Below are positions 1-8,944 of a stretch of 64,000 nt of DNA, piece by piece. A program made the position numbers and the translations under genes. The stretch lies in NCBI GenBank assembly GCA_039185015.1, contig JBCDAU010000024.1:17722-81721 (forward strand), in the 5' to 3' direction. The stretch is from JBCBSZ01 sp039185015. GTDB lineage: Bacteria > Actinomycetota > Acidimicrobiia > Acidimicrobiales > Poriferisodalaceae. The notes under the pieces are model-generated. The model saw only the letters and a list, made by a program, of their open reading frames with translations, did not search any database and was not told the DNA's origin. Each line of letters starts with the position of its first letter. Position 1 is the stretch's first letter.

Positions 1-85
1 CTCGCCGCCCACGCCGTCAGCGCTCCCTGACCTGCGCCGCTGACGCGGTGGCGGAGCCTTCGGGACTCGCGGGACCTCGCGACCG

Positions 86-97
86 GGACCTAGGTCC
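86..97. promoter_or_regulatory. 12-bp perfect palindrome upstream of the oxidase operon
   Basis: GGACCTAGGTCC is a perfect palindrome lying 71 bp before the ATG at 169. It could be a repressor or activator site for the cupredoxin-oxidase operon. No protein is known to bind it, so the role is inference. The rest of 1-168 shows no gene I can support. Confidence 0.3.
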
Positions 98-168
98 TGG
101 CCCCCGACCGGCGCGGATTGCGACGCTCATCGTCGTCCGAGCGACTTCGATCCGGGAGCACCTACGTC

Positions 169-765
169 ATGCCCGATGTGGCTGAGCGAGTCGACGGCGA
201 ACCGGAGCGATCCGCCGCCGCCCACGAGGAGTTCCCCGGATCGGTCGGTCGGACACCGGCGATCGATGCTGCGGCGATCGATGCCTCCCCGTCGGGGGTG
301 TCCCTCACCGGTGGGCAGGCCTTCCTCGTCGCCGCGGCGGGGATCAGCGCGGCGCTCGCCGTCGTGGCCTGCCTCGTCGTCCTCGTGCGGATCGGCGCCG
401 ACGAGAACCGGGGTGGGGCCGCCGTCGCCGGTGCCGGCCCGGTCACCGAGCTGACGGTCGACGCCAGTGACTTCGCCTTCGACCCGGCCTCGGCCGAGCT
501 GCTCGCCGGCGAGGAGCTCACGGTGACGATGGACAACGTCGGCTCGGTCGAGCACGAGTGGATCGTCCTCAACCAGGGCGTCCGCCTCACCGACGAGGCC
601 GACTTCACCGAGGACATGGTCCTCGCCCGCACCGATCGCGTCGGTGGCGGCGAGACCGCGACCGTCAACTTCACCATCGACGAGAGCGGCACGTACCAGG
701 TGGTCTGCCTCGTCGCCGGGCACCTCGCGTCCGGCATGCAGGGCACCGTGACGGTGTCGTCATGA
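169..765 (+). CDS. Membrane-anchored cupredoxin (type I copper protein)
   Basis: A 198-residue protein with an N-terminal tail, one membrane segment at about 51-74, then a cupredoxin domain at about 90-198. The type I copper ligands are visible: His129, Cys180, His185 and Met190 in the usual His...Cys-x4-His-x4-Met order. The domain would face outside the membrane and carry electrons. I chose ATG 169 over the TTG at 118 because GGGAG at 154-158 is correctly spaced. The stop overlaps the next ATG (ATGA). Its place directly before a cytochrome oxidase suggests it is the electron donor to that oxidase, or a copper carrier for its assembly; the choice between these is inference. Confidence 0.85.
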   Translation: MPDVAERVDGEPERSAAAHEEFPGSVGRTPAIDAAAIDASPSGVSLTGGQAFLVAAAGISAALAVVACLVVLVRIGADENRGGAAVAGAGPVTELTVDASDFAFDPASAELLAGEELTVTMDNVGSVEHEWIVLNQGVRLTDEADFTEDMVLARTDRVGGGETATVNFTIDESGTYQVVCLVAGHLASGMQGTVTVSS

Positions 766-914
766 CCGCCCCCTCGGAGCACACGGAGGACTCGATGCCA
801 TCGTCCGAACACGAGCACGCCCCCAGGGGCACGCTCGCCGTGACCATGCTCTTCCTGGCGCTGTGCATCTTCATGTTCGGCTGGGCCTACATCATCCTGA
901 TCGCGCAGGGCTGA
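762..914 (+). CDS. Cytochrome c oxidase subunit IIa (ba3-type, COX2A family)
   Basis: A 50-residue protein with one hydrophobic helix near the C terminus. The sequence EHAPRGTLAVTMLFLALCIF followed by a WAY...IAQG end resembles the small subunit IIa of Thermus ba3 oxidase, which has a P-x-GTLAV start, a single helix and a final aromatic-rich turn. ATG 762 overlaps the upstream stop; ATG 795, preceded by GGAGGA at 785-790, is an alternative start giving 39 residues, closer to the family size. It lies 4 bp before subunit II, as in other ba3 operons. Integral membrane subunit of the terminal oxidase. Confidence 0.82.
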   Translation: MTAPSEHTEDSMPSSEHEHAPRGTLAVTMLFLALCIFMFGWAYIILIAQG

Positions 915-918
915 CGCC

Positions 919-1395
919 GTGGAGGTCGATCGGTACGAACGCATCTGGATGACGGGCTCGGCGATCTTCGTGCTGAGCGCTGTGATCGCCGTGGTGTCCT
1001 CGGTGGTCTTCCACACCGCCGAGCTCCCCGAGCCCGCCGGCCGCATCGAGCCGGAGCTGGTCACCCAGACCGCTCCGTTCGACGAGCCCGGCCTGCACCA
1101 GCGCGACGACGGGTCCTGGGAGCTGATCTACATCGGTCAGGCCTGGGCGTGGACGCCGGCGCAGGTCACCATCCCGGCCGAGGCCCGGGGCGAGGAGATC
1201 ACCATCAAGGCGGCCTCGATCGACGTGATCCACGGCATGAAGATCACCGACACCAACGTCAACATCATGCTGATCCCGGGCCACGTGTCCGAGGTCGACG
1301 TCACCTTCGACGAGTCCGGTTCCCACACCCTCGTCTGTCACGAGTACTGCGGCATCCAGCACCACGTCATGGGCGCTGAGATCGTCGTCGAGTAG
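919..1395 (+). CDS. Cytochrome c oxidase subunit II, ba3-type (CuA)
   Basis: 158 residues: one N-terminal membrane helix (about 12-32) and a cupredoxin-fold CuA domain. The binuclear CuA ligands are present: His105, Cys140, Glu142 (backbone), Cys144, His148 and Met151, in the motif CHEYCGIQHHVM. The short length with a single helix is typical of ba3-type rather than aa3-type subunit II, which has two helices. GTG start. It receives electrons from a soluble or membrane-bound donor, probably the cupredoxin two genes upstream, and passes them to the heme b/a3-CuB subunit encoded next. Confidence 0.92.
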   Translation: MEVDRYERIWMTGSAIFVLSAVIAVVSSVVFHTAELPEPAGRIEPELVTQTAPFDEPGLHQRDDGSWELIYIGQAWAWTPAQVTIPAEARGEEITIKAASIDVIHGMKITDTNVNIMLIPGHVSEVDVTFDESGSHTLVCHEYCGIQHHVMGAEIVVE

Positions 1396-1412
1396 GAGGA
1401 GCCGCAGTCCAG

Positions 1413-3140
1413 ATGACCGCCACCATCGACCATCCGCAGCCGGACCAGCCTCCCGAGCCCGGACCGACCGTCACGAGGGCGAGGCGGACGTCGTTCCTCG
1501 TCGACATCCCGGGAGTCACCGCCGCCGACCTCCGTCCGATCAAGTGGCAGCTCTACCTGTCGCTCGTCGGGCTCCTGCTCGGTGCGCTCATGGGCATCCT
1601 GCAGGCACTCGAGCGGCTCGATGTCGACCTGTACGACGAGGTCCCGCTCGAGACCTACTACCAGGGCCTGACCATCCACGGCGTGGCCCTCGCCCTGGTG
1701 TTCACCTTCTGCTTCGGCAACGCCTTCTGCTCGCTCATGACGATGAAGGCGTACGGCAAGCCCCTTCCGAGCCGGGCGCTCTCGCAGGCGTCGACGTGGT
1801 TGGCGTGGGGCGGCGTGGCCCTCGCGACGTGGGCGATGCTCGCGAACAAGGCGACGGTGCTGTTCACCTTCTACGCGCCGCTGCAGGCCACGCCGGCCTT
1901 CTACATCGGTGCCGTGTTCCTGGTGCTCGCCACCTGGGCCGTGCTGATCAACCTCGTGCTCGCCCAGCGACGCTTCCGGGCCGAGCACCCGAAGGACCGG
2001 ACCCCGCTGCTCGCCTACACGAGCCTGGCCACCTATGTGATGTGGTTCATCGCCTCGCTCGGCATCGCCATCGAGGTGCTGGCGTTCCTGCTGCCGTGGT
2101 CGCTCGGGCTCATCGACGAGGTCGATCCGCAGTTCACGCGGACGCTGTTCTGGTTCACCGGCCACCCGATCGTCTACTTCTGGCTGCTGCCGATCTACAT
2201 CTCCTGGTACCAGCTGCTGCCCCGGCAGGTTGGGGCCCGCACGTGGTCCGACGGGCTCACCCGGATGGTGTTCCTCGCCTTCCTCTTGCTGATCCCGGTG
2301 GGCGTCCACCACCAGTTCACCGATCCCGGCATCCCCTTCACCTCGAAGGCGATCATGTGGGTCCTGACCGTGGCGATCTTCTACCCGTCCACGGTCACGC
2401 TGTTCTCGGTCGTGTCGAGCCTCGAGCAGGGCGGTCGGGCACATGGCGGCACAGGACTCCTCGGCTGGATCCTCAAACTGCCGTGGGGGAACCCGTCCGT
2501 CAGCGGTCAGCTCCTGGCCGGCATCGGCTTCATGTTCGGCGGAGCCTCCGGCTTCATCAACGCGAATTACACGACCAACCTGGTCGTCCACAACACGTCG
2601 TTCATCGTGGGCCACTTCCACCTGACCGTGGGAACGGCGGTGGCGCTGTCGATCATGGCGATCAGCTACTGGATGGTGCCGTACCTGACCGGCAACGAGC
2701 TCCAGCACCGTCGTCTCGCCGTGGCGCAGGGGTGGTTGTGGTTCGTCGGCGTGCTCACCTTCTCCCGTGGCCAGATGATGGGCGGCATCGAGGGCATGCC
2801 CCGTCGGACCCTCATCAACTCGGCGCCGTACCTCGAGGACAACCCGAGCTGGGAGATGGCGAACACCCTGACCGGCATCGGCGGGTCGGTCATGTTCCTG
2901 TCCGCCGTGCTGTTCTTCTTCGTCATCCTGCGGACCATCTTCACCAATCGGGCTGCGGTCGGCGTGATGCAGATCCCCGTCGCCGAGGTCACCCACGGAC
3001 CCCGTCCGTCGTGGCGGATCCTCGATCAGCTCGGCATCTGGGCGCTGGTCGCGGTCGTGCTGTCGCTCCTCATCTACGGTGAGCTCGTCGTCCACTACTG
3101 GCCGATCAACCCGGTCTCCGGGGGCGCGACGCTCTGGTAG
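1413..3140 (+). CDS. Cytochrome c oxidase subunit I, ba3-type
   Basis: 575 residues, polytopic heme-copper oxidase core subunit. Visible ligands and motifs: the heme b His in TIHGVALAL, the CuB His and cross-linked Tyr in GHPIVYFW (H-x3-Y), the CuB pair in GVHHQFTDP, and the two heme ligands in IVGHFHLTVG. The divergent, short K- and D-channel regions and the match to the upstream IIa and II genes place it in the B (ba3) family, which usually works at low oxygen. ATG start with AGGAGGAG upstream. It reduces oxygen to water in the cytoplasmic membrane with proton pumping. Confidence 0.93.
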   Translation: MTATIDHPQPDQPPEPGPTVTRARRTSFLVDIPGVTAADLRPIKWQLYLSLVGLLLGALMGILQALERLDVDLYDEVPLETYYQGLTIHGVALALVFTFCFGNAFCSLMTMKAYGKPLPSRALSQASTWLAWGGVALATWAMLANKATVLFTFYAPLQATPAFYIGAVFLVLATWAVLINLVLAQRRFRAEHPKDRTPLLAYTSLATYVMWFIASLGIAIEVLAFLLPWSLGLIDEVDPQFTRTLFWFTGHPIVYFWLLPIYISWYQLLPRQVGARTWSDGLTRMVFLAFLLLIPVGVHHQFTDPGIPFTSKAIMWVLTVAIFYPSTVTLFSVVSSLEQGGRAHGGTGLLGWILKLPWGNPSVSGQLLAGIGFMFGGASGFINANYTTNLVVHNTSFIVGHFHLTVGTAVALSIMAISYWMVPYLTGNELQHRRLAVAQGWLWFVGVLTFSRGQMMGGIEGMPRRTLINSAPYLEDNPSWEMANTLTGIGGSVMFLSAVLFFFVILRTIFTNRAAVGVMQIPVAEVTHGPRPSWRILDQLGIWALVAVVLSLLIYGELVVHYWPINPVSGGATLW

Positions 3141-3225
3141 CTCGGGGCGCTCCCGGCGGGGGATGGTCAGAGGCGGGGTGGGCCCGGAAGTACGATGTGG
3201 GCCACCTCGGATCGGGAGCATCGTC

Positions 3226-3879
3226 GTGAGCGACGACCACGCGATCAGCGTCATGATCATCGACGACCACGCCGTCTTCGCTGAGAGCCTCGCTGCCGCG
3301 CTCAATCGTCAGTCCGACATCGAGGTCGTCGCGACCTCGTCGGGCGACGACAAGGTGCTCGACGTCACCGCCGAGCACCAGCCCGACGTCATCCTCCTCG
3401 ACTACCGGTTGCCCGGTCAGGATGGACTCCGGTTGGCGAGCGATCTCAAGACCGCCGCCCCCGAGACCAAGCTGGTGGTGCTGACCGCGATCGTCGACGA
3501 GCGCGTCGCCCTCGATGCGGTCGAGGCCGGCTGCGTGGGGTTCATCACCAAGGACCGGGGCCTCGAGGACGTCGTCCGCTCGATCCGCTCGGTGCACGAC
3601 GGCGAGGTGATGGTCTCCCCGGACATGCTGGCCCTGATCCTGCCCCGGCTCCGCGACGGCGACAGCGAGGCCGCTCCGCAGCTCACCCGCCGTGAGCACG
3701 AGGTGCTCGAGCTCGTCGCCGAGGGCTGTTCGAACCAGGCCATCGCGGACCGGCTCACGTTGAGCCTGCACACGGTGCGGAACCACGTGCAGAACATCCT
3801 GCGCAAGCTCGACGCGCACTCCAAGCTCGAGGCCGTGGCCATCGCCACGCGTCAGGGCATCCTCGCCAGCCGGCGCTGA
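3226..3879 (+). CDS. NarL/FixJ-family response regulator
   Basis: 217 residues: receiver domain with acidic pair Asp13-Asp14, phospho-acceptor Asp59 (LLDYRLPG) and the conserved Lys in ITKDRG, then a LuxR-type HTH at about 150-215 (LTRREHEVLELVAEG...TVRNHVQNILRKL). GTG 3226 is preferred over the long upstream extension because GGGAG at 3213-3217 is well placed and the receiver fold starts right after it. TACGAT at 3191-3196 is a likely -10 element. No histidine kinase gene adjoins it, so the input is unknown. DNA-binding transcription regulator. Confidence 0.88.
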   Translation: MSDDHAISVMIIDDHAVFAESLAAALNRQSDIEVVATSSGDDKVLDVTAEHQPDVILLDYRLPGQDGLRLASDLKTAAPETKLVVLTAIVDERVALDAVEAGCVGFITKDRGLEDVVRSIRSVHDGEVMVSPDMLALILPRLRDGDSEAAPQLTRREHEVLELVAEGCSNQAIADRLTLSLHTVRNHVQNILRKLDAHSKLEAVAIATRQGILASRR

Positions 3880-3894
3880 GACCCGGTTCGACGG

Positions 3895-5949
3895 CTACCA
3901 GCCGGCGGCGGCCTGCAGGTGGTCGAGCGCCGTGACGGCGACGTTCGGCTCGTGGAAGCGGGGCAGGTCGTCGATGCCGACCGGCTGGCCGAGGAGGTGT
4001 CCCTGCGCCATGGGGCAGGAGATGCGTCGGAGCTCCACGAGCTGGCGCTGCCGCTCGACGCCCTTGGCGACGACCTCGATCCCGAGCTCGGCCGCCATCC
4101 GGATCAGTCCGCGGACGACCGCATCGGCCCCCCGACCACGATCGAGCTCGGCGATGAGGTTGCCGTCGAGCTTGATCGTGTCCACCGGGGCGGTCCCGAG
4201 GGTGGTGAGCGGCCCGTAGCCGGCGCCGAAGTCGTCCAGCGCGATGCGGACCCCCCGTCGGACGAGCTCGGGAACGGCGACGAGGGCGCTGTGCCGATCG
4301 AGCAGGGCGTCCTCGGTCAGCTCGAGCATGAGCCCGGTGGCATCGACCCCGCTCTCGGCGACCACGTCGTCGAGGAGCTCGAGGAAGCCGGGATCGGCCA
4401 GGTCTCGGACCGAGACGTTGACCGACAGCAGGACGCGGTTCCCGGCTCGCTGCCACGTGGCGAGCTGCTGACAGGCGTGCTGGATCACCCAGCGATCGAC
4501 CAGGTTGACGGTCTCGTCGCCGGCGCCGGAGTCGAGGAACTCCTTGGCTCGGAGGATCTCGCCGCTCGGCCGTCGCCACCGCACCAACGCCTCGACGGCG
4601 ATGATGCGGCCGGTGACGAGGTCGATCTGTGGCTGGTACTCGAGGAACAGCTCGTCGGCGTTGACGCCGAGCCGGAGCTGCTTGCTGAACGCCAGACGCC
4701 CGAGCTCACGCTCCCGGTCGCGAGCGGTGAAGACCTCGACCCGCGCCCGGCCGGCCGCCTTCGCCGCGTACATGGCGGTGTCGGCGTCCTGCAGCATCTC
4801 GCGGGCCGTCGTGAAGCCGTCGCTCGAGTAGCTGATCCCGATCGATGCGCCGATCGGCGAGCCGATCCGCTCGGTCGTGGCGGTGCGGAGCTGGGCGAGG
4901 ATCCGGTTGGCGATCGAGGTCGCCTCGTCGACCGAGTGCAACCGCTCGGCGACGACGACGAACTCGTCACCGCCCCAGCGGCCCACCGTGTCCGACGGCC
5001 GCACCGCCCGCCGGATCGTGCGAGCGACGTCGGCGAGCAGATCGTCGGCTCGGAGGTGGCCGAGTCGGGTGTTCAGCGAGCCGAAGTCGTCGAGGTCGAC
5101 GAACATCGCCGCCACCCCTTCTTCGGCCCGATCGTTGTGGGTCAAGGCGTGGTGCAGCCGGTCGAGGGTGAGCGTGCGGTTCGGCAACGCCGTGAGCGAG
5201 TCCGTGAGCATCCGCTCGGTGAGGTCGGCCTCGGCCCGCTTGCGGTCCGTGACGTCGACCGCCGAGATGACGGCCGCCACTCGATCGCTGCCGGGCACTC
5301 CCGAGATCGTGATCGCCGTCCAGTGGTCACCCACGCTCATGTCGAGGTGACGGATGGTGGCCCGCCCGGACAACACGTCGCCGAGCGCCCGATGGGCGTC
5401 GGCCAGCGACAGCTCCTCGCCGTGCTCGCCCAGCCAGGCGAGCAGATCGTCGATCTCGACGACCCGGTCGGTGAACATCGACGTCCACCCGTCGGTGCCG
5501 GACAGCACTCGCCCGCTCCGGTCGACGGTGATGGCGTGCTCGACGAGGGCGTTGACCACCGAGCCGAGACGCCCGTCGAGCAGATCGAGCTCGTCCGGTG
5601 TCAGGCGCCACACGACCAGCTCGTCGCTGATCGACCACGCCGTGAGTCGGTACCAGTGTTGGCGACCGTCTGCCGTTCGGAGGCTCACTCGGCGTTCGGC
5701 GTGCCCGGCGGGATCGACGAGCAGCGGGCCGGCGTCGACGACGACGTCGGTCGGGTCGCGACCTTCGAGCTCGGCGGGGGCCAACTGGAGCGTGCGGAGC
5801 ATCGGCTCGTTGCCGGCGTGGATCACGTGGCCACCGGTGTCGGTCGCCCGCACCACCAGGACCGGTTCGGGATCGGACAGCACCGCGGCGACCGCGGCGC
5901 GTCTGCCCGGCATGCCCACCTCGTCTTCGGCGACGTCTCGATCGCCCAT
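3895..5949 (-). CDS. GGDEF-EAL protein with PAS-like sensor region; EAL catalytic Glu replaced by Lys
   Basis: 684 residues. About 20-235 is two PAS-like segments, then GGDEF (motif 326-330) with an inhibitory RxxD site at 317-320, then EAL (453-455). The diguanylate cyclase half looks active and product-inhibited. In the EAL half, Asn511, Glu543/546, Asp572-Asp573, Lys593 and Gln649 are in place. However, the usual AEGVE motif reads AKGVE (Lys629, codon AAG at 4063-4065), and the replaced Glu is the residue thought to act as general base in EAL enzymes such as RocR. I expect c-di-GMP synthesis with a dead or binding-only EAL domain. Met13 (5913) is an alternative start. It converges on the response regulator at 3226. 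Confidence 0.9.
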   Translation of the reverse strand: MGDRDVAEDEVGMPGRRAAVAAVLSDPEPVLVVRATDTGGHVIHAGNEPMLRTLQLAPAELEGRDPTDVVVDAGPLLVDPAGHAERRVSLRTADGRQHWYRLTAWSISDELVVWRLTPDELDLLDGRLGSVVNALVEHAITVDRSGRVLSGTDGWTSMFTDRVVEIDDLLAWLGEHGEELSLADAHRALGDVLSGRATIRHLDMSVGDHWTAITISGVPGSDRVAAVISAVDVTDRKRAEADLTERMLTDSLTALPNRTLTLDRLHHALTHNDRAEEGVAAMFVDLDDFGSLNTRLGHLRADDLLADVARTIRRAVRPSDTVGRWGGDEFVVVAERLHSVDEATSIANRILAQLRTATTERIGSPIGASIGISYSSDGFTTAREMLQDADTAMYAAKAAGRARVEVFTARDRERELGRLAFSKQLRLGVNADELFLEYQPQIDLVTGRIIAVEALVRWRRPSGEILRAKEFLDSGAGDETVNLVDRWVIQHACQQLATWQRAGNRVLLSVNVSVRDLADPGFLELLDDVVAESGVDATGLMLELTEDALLDRHSALVAVPELVRRGVRIALDDFGAGYGPLTTLGTAPVDTIKLDGNLIAELDRGRGADAVVRGLIRMAAELGIEVVAKGVERQRQLVELRRISCPMAQGHLLGQPVGIDDLPRFHEPNVAVTALDHLQAAAGW

Positions 5950-6060
5950 GGTCGCTCTCCCGACGTCCTGGTGGTCACCGTATGGCCGGTGGGTGTGCTG
6001 CGCTACCCCATCGGGCAGGTATCTGCGGCCCGGCAGAGAAGATGATCGCTACGTAGGACG

Positions 6061-6086
6061 CGGCCTGATGCAGCCGCGTCAGGCCG
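6061..6086. promoter_or_regulatory. 8-bp inverted repeat in the purA upstream region
   Basis: CGGCCTGA (6061-6068) and TCAGGCCG (6079-6086) form a perfect 8-bp inverted repeat with a 10-nt spacer. It lies between the divergent GGDEF-EAL gene and purA, about 23 bp upstream of a TACGGT -10-like hexamer at 6109-6114. It could be an operator or an RNA hairpin. Function not known. Confidence 0.35.
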
Positions 6087-6143
6087 TATCGTCACCCGGC
6101 ATCGCCACTACGGTGGGTCGGTCCATCGAGAGCGGGAGAGCCC

Positions 6144-7412
6144 GTGCCAGCGTCCGTCATCGTCGGCATGCAATGGGGAGACGAGGGGAAGGGCCGATTC
6201 GTCGACGTGCTCGCCAAGGAGCACTCGATGGTGGTTCGGTACCAGGGCGGCCACAACGCCGGCCACACCCTCGTCGTCGACGGCGAGACGTTCGTGCTGC
6301 AGCTGGTGCCGAGCGGCGTCCTGTACGACGCGGTCACGCCGGTCATCGGCAACGGCGTCGTCGTCGACCCCATCGTCCTGCTGGCGGAGATCGACCGCAT
6401 CGAGGCCGCCGGCATCGACTGCAGCCGCCTGCAGCTCGCCGCCAACGCGCACCTGGTGCTGTCGTACCACCAGCAACTCGATGCGCTGTTCGAGGAGCTC
6501 CGCGGGGAGTCGGCCATCGGCACGACGCTGCGGGGCATCGGTCCGGCCTACGCCGACAAGTCGGCCCGCGACGGCGTCAGGGTGCAGGACCTGCTCGTCC
6601 CCGACGCCTTCCGTGAGCGGGTCACGCACGCCCTGCTCTCCAAGAACGTGCTGCTTCGTGGACTGGGCCGTGACCCGATCGATCCGGACTCGGTCGTCGA
6701 GACCTACCTCGGCGAGATCGCCGACCGTATCCGTCCCTACGTCACCGACACGGTCGCGACGGTCAACGATGCGTTGGAGGCCGAGCAGCAGGTGTTGTTC
6801 GAGGGTGCGCAGGCGACGTTCCTCGATCTCGACCACGGCACGTACCCGTTCGTGACCTCGTCGAACCCCATCGCCGGAGCAGCCACCGTCGGAGCCGGCG
6901 TCGGTCCCCGACACTTCGGCCGGATCATCGGCGTCGCGAAGGCCTACGTCACCCGCGTCGGTGCCGGCCCCTTCGTCACCGAGCTCGACGGCCCGCTCGC
7001 CGACCACATCATCGACACCGGCCACGAGTACGGCTCCAACACCGGGCGCCGTCGTCGTGTCGGGTGGTTCGACGTCGTCCAGGCCCGTCAGGCGGTGCGT
7101 CTGAACTCGGTCACCGAGGTGGCCGTCGCCAAGATCGACGTCCTGACCGGACTCGACGAGGTGCGCATCTGCACCCACTACGAGCTCGACGGGGTCCGCC
7201 TCCGGTACCCGCCGGCGCTGCAGACCGAGATGGAGCGGGTCCAGCCCGTGTACGTCACGATGCCGGGATGGGGCGCTGGCGATGCGCTGCCTCAGGAGGC
7301 GATGGACTTCCTCGCGCGCATCCAGGAGGAGGTCGAGCTCCCGGTCACGTTCGCGTCCGTCGGACCCGAGCGCGGGGCCGAGGTGCGCTTCGACGACGGC
7401 GTCGCTGCGTGA
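6144..7412 (+). CDS. purA: Adenylosuccinate synthetase
   Basis: 422 residues. Converts IMP, aspartate and GTP to adenylosuccinate, the first committed step to AMP, in the cytosol. The N terminus carries the signature GMQWGDEGKGR (GTP-binding glycine loop with catalytic Asp) and QGGHNAGHTL (catalytic His). The segment with NTGRRRR and GWFD(V)VQ matches the family. GTG start with GGGAG upstream. The last bases overlap the purB start (GTGA), so both steps from IMP to AMP are translationally coupled. Confidence 0.97.
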   Translation: MPASVIVGMQWGDEGKGRFVDVLAKEHSMVVRYQGGHNAGHTLVVDGETFVLQLVPSGVLYDAVTPVIGNGVVVDPIVLLAEIDRIEAAGIDCSRLQLAANAHLVLSYHQQLDALFEELRGESAIGTTLRGIGPAYADKSARDGVRVQDLLVPDAFRERVTHALLSKNVLLRGLGRDPIDPDSVVETYLGEIADRIRPYVTDTVATVNDALEAEQQVLFEGAQATFLDLDHGTYPFVTSSNPIAGAATVGAGVGPRHFGRIIGVAKAYVTRVGAGPFVTELDGPLADHIIDTGHEYGSNTGRRRRVGWFDVVQARQAVRLNSVTEVAVAKIDVLTGLDEVRICTHYELDGVRLRYPPALQTEMERVQPVYVTMPGWGAGDALPQEAMDFLARIQEEVELPVTFASVGPERGAEVRFDDGVAA

Positions 7413-8824
7413 CCGTTCCCAACGTCCTGGCCGACCGGTACGCCAGCGCCGAGATGGTGGCCGTGTGGTCGCCGGAGCACCGCATCGCCCAGGAGCGGCG
7501 GCTCTGGATCGCCGTGCTCGAAGCGCAGGTCGCACAGGGTCTGTCGGTCCCGCACGGTGCGCTCGACGACTATCGATCCGTGGTCGACGACGTCGACCTC
7601 GCATCGATCCGCCGTCGTGAGGAACGCAACCGCCACGACGTGAAGGCTCGCATCGAGGAGTTCGACGACCTCGCCGGCCACCAGCTGGTGCACGCGGGGC
7701 TCACCTCGAGGGACGTCACGGAGAACACCGAGCAGCTGCTGCTGCTCCGCTCGATGCGGCTCCTGCGTCGTCGCGCCCTCGCGCTGCTCGATCGGCTGGC
7801 TGCCCGGGCGGCGGCCGACGCCCACGTGCCGATCGCCGCTCGCACCCACAACGTGCCCGCCCAGGTCACCACCGTCGGCAAGCGGTGGGCGATGCTCGCC
7901 GAGGAGCTCCTCGGCTCGATCGAGCGGTTCGACGGCGTGATCGCCTCGTACCCGCTCCGGGGCATCAAGGGCGCCGTGGGCACCCAGCAGGACCTCGTCG
8001 ACGTCCTCGACGGTGGCGACGCGGACGGGCTCGAGCGGGCCGTCGTCGCGGCGCTCGGTCACGACCGGGTCATGGGGGCCGTCGGGCAGGTGTATCCCCG
8101 CTCGCTCGACTTCGCAGTGGTGTCGGCCTTCGTCGACCTCGCCTCGGCACCGACCAACCTGGCCCGCCTCGTCCGGTTGCTCGCCGGGCACGACCTCGCC
8201 TCCGAGGAGTTCCGGCCGGGTCAGGTCGGATCGTCGGCGATGCCGCACAAGATGAACCCCCGCTCGTCGGAACGGGTCCAGGGACTGCAAGCGGTCCTGC
8301 GCGGTCACCTCGCGATGGTGACCTCCCTCGCCGGGGAGCAGTGGAACGAAGGTGACGTCAGCTGCTCGGTCACCAGGCGGGTCGTGCTCCCGGACGCCTG
8401 TCTCGCCCTCGACGGGCTGCTGCAGACCGCGCTGTCGGTGATCGACGGGGTCGGCGTGCACGAGGCCGTGATCGAGGCCGAGCTCGAGCGCTACCTCGCC
8501 TTCCTCGCCTCCGGTCGGGTGCTCGCCGCAGCGGTGCGGGCCGGCGTCGGGCGGGAGGACGCCCACGAGCTGGTCAAGGAGCACGCGGTCGCGGCGGCGC
8601 GGTCGCTGCGTGAGGGGGGTGCCGGCGGACCCGAGCTGCTGGAGCGGCTGGCCGCGGATGACCGCGTCCCGCTCGATGCCGAGGACCTGTCGGCTGCGGT
8701 GCGCGAGGTCGATGCGCTCACCGGCCGCACCGCCGACCAGGTGGCGCACCTGGTCGAACGGGCAGCGGAGGTGGTCGCCACCGATCCGGAGGCCGTCGCC
8801 TACCGCCCGGAGATGAAGGTCTGA
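7409..8824 (+). CDS. purB: Adenylosuccinate lyase
   Basis: 471 residues of the fumarase/aspartase superfamily. Cleaves adenylosuccinate to AMP plus fumarate and also SAICAR to AICAR in de novo purine synthesis. The superfamily signature SSAMPHKMNPRSSE is present, as is the THNVPAQVTT stretch. I start at GTG 7409, which overlaps the purA stop by 4 nt, because the conserved N terminus (NVLADRYAS) begins right there; the longer open frame upstream is purA read out of frame. Confidence 0.96.
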   Translation: MTVPNVLADRYASAEMVAVWSPEHRIAQERRLWIAVLEAQVAQGLSVPHGALDDYRSVVDDVDLASIRRREERNRHDVKARIEEFDDLAGHQLVHAGLTSRDVTENTEQLLLLRSMRLLRRRALALLDRLAARAAADAHVPIAARTHNVPAQVTTVGKRWAMLAEELLGSIERFDGVIASYPLRGIKGAVGTQQDLVDVLDGGDADGLERAVVAALGHDRVMGAVGQVYPRSLDFAVVSAFVDLASAPTNLARLVRLLAGHDLASEEFRPGQVGSSAMPHKMNPRSSERVQGLQAVLRGHLAMVTSLAGEQWNEGDVSCSVTRRVVLPDACLALDGLLQTALSVIDGVGVHEAVIEAELERYLAFLASGRVLAAAVRAGVGREDAHELVKEHAVAAARSLREGGAGGPELLERLAADDRVPLDAEDLSAAVREVDALTGRTADQVAHLVERAAEVVATDPEAVAYRPEMKV

Positions 8825-8852
8825 GTCGTCACCCGGCGACGGCCTCGGTGCC

Positions 8853-8871
8853 CACGAGCTCGGGGCTCGTG
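8853..8871. terminator. Hairpin between purB and the convergent small gene
   Basis: CACGAGC (8853-8859) and GCTCGTG (8865-8871) form a 7-bp stem with a 5-nt loop in the 120-bp gap between two convergent genes. It has no T-run, as is common in GC-rich actinobacteria. Likely a bidirectional terminator. Confidence 0.45.
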
Positions 8872-8944
8872 CCCACTCCTCCGGCCTCGGGCGACACGGC
8901 CGGCGGGTGTTCGAGGAGCGCCTCGCGGCAGGTCGGAGTCGATC

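Noticed and set aside
1338..3305. 655-codon minus-strand open frame across coxA
   Set aside because: Arg/Asp/Gly/His-rich shadow with no hydrophobic pattern or motif.
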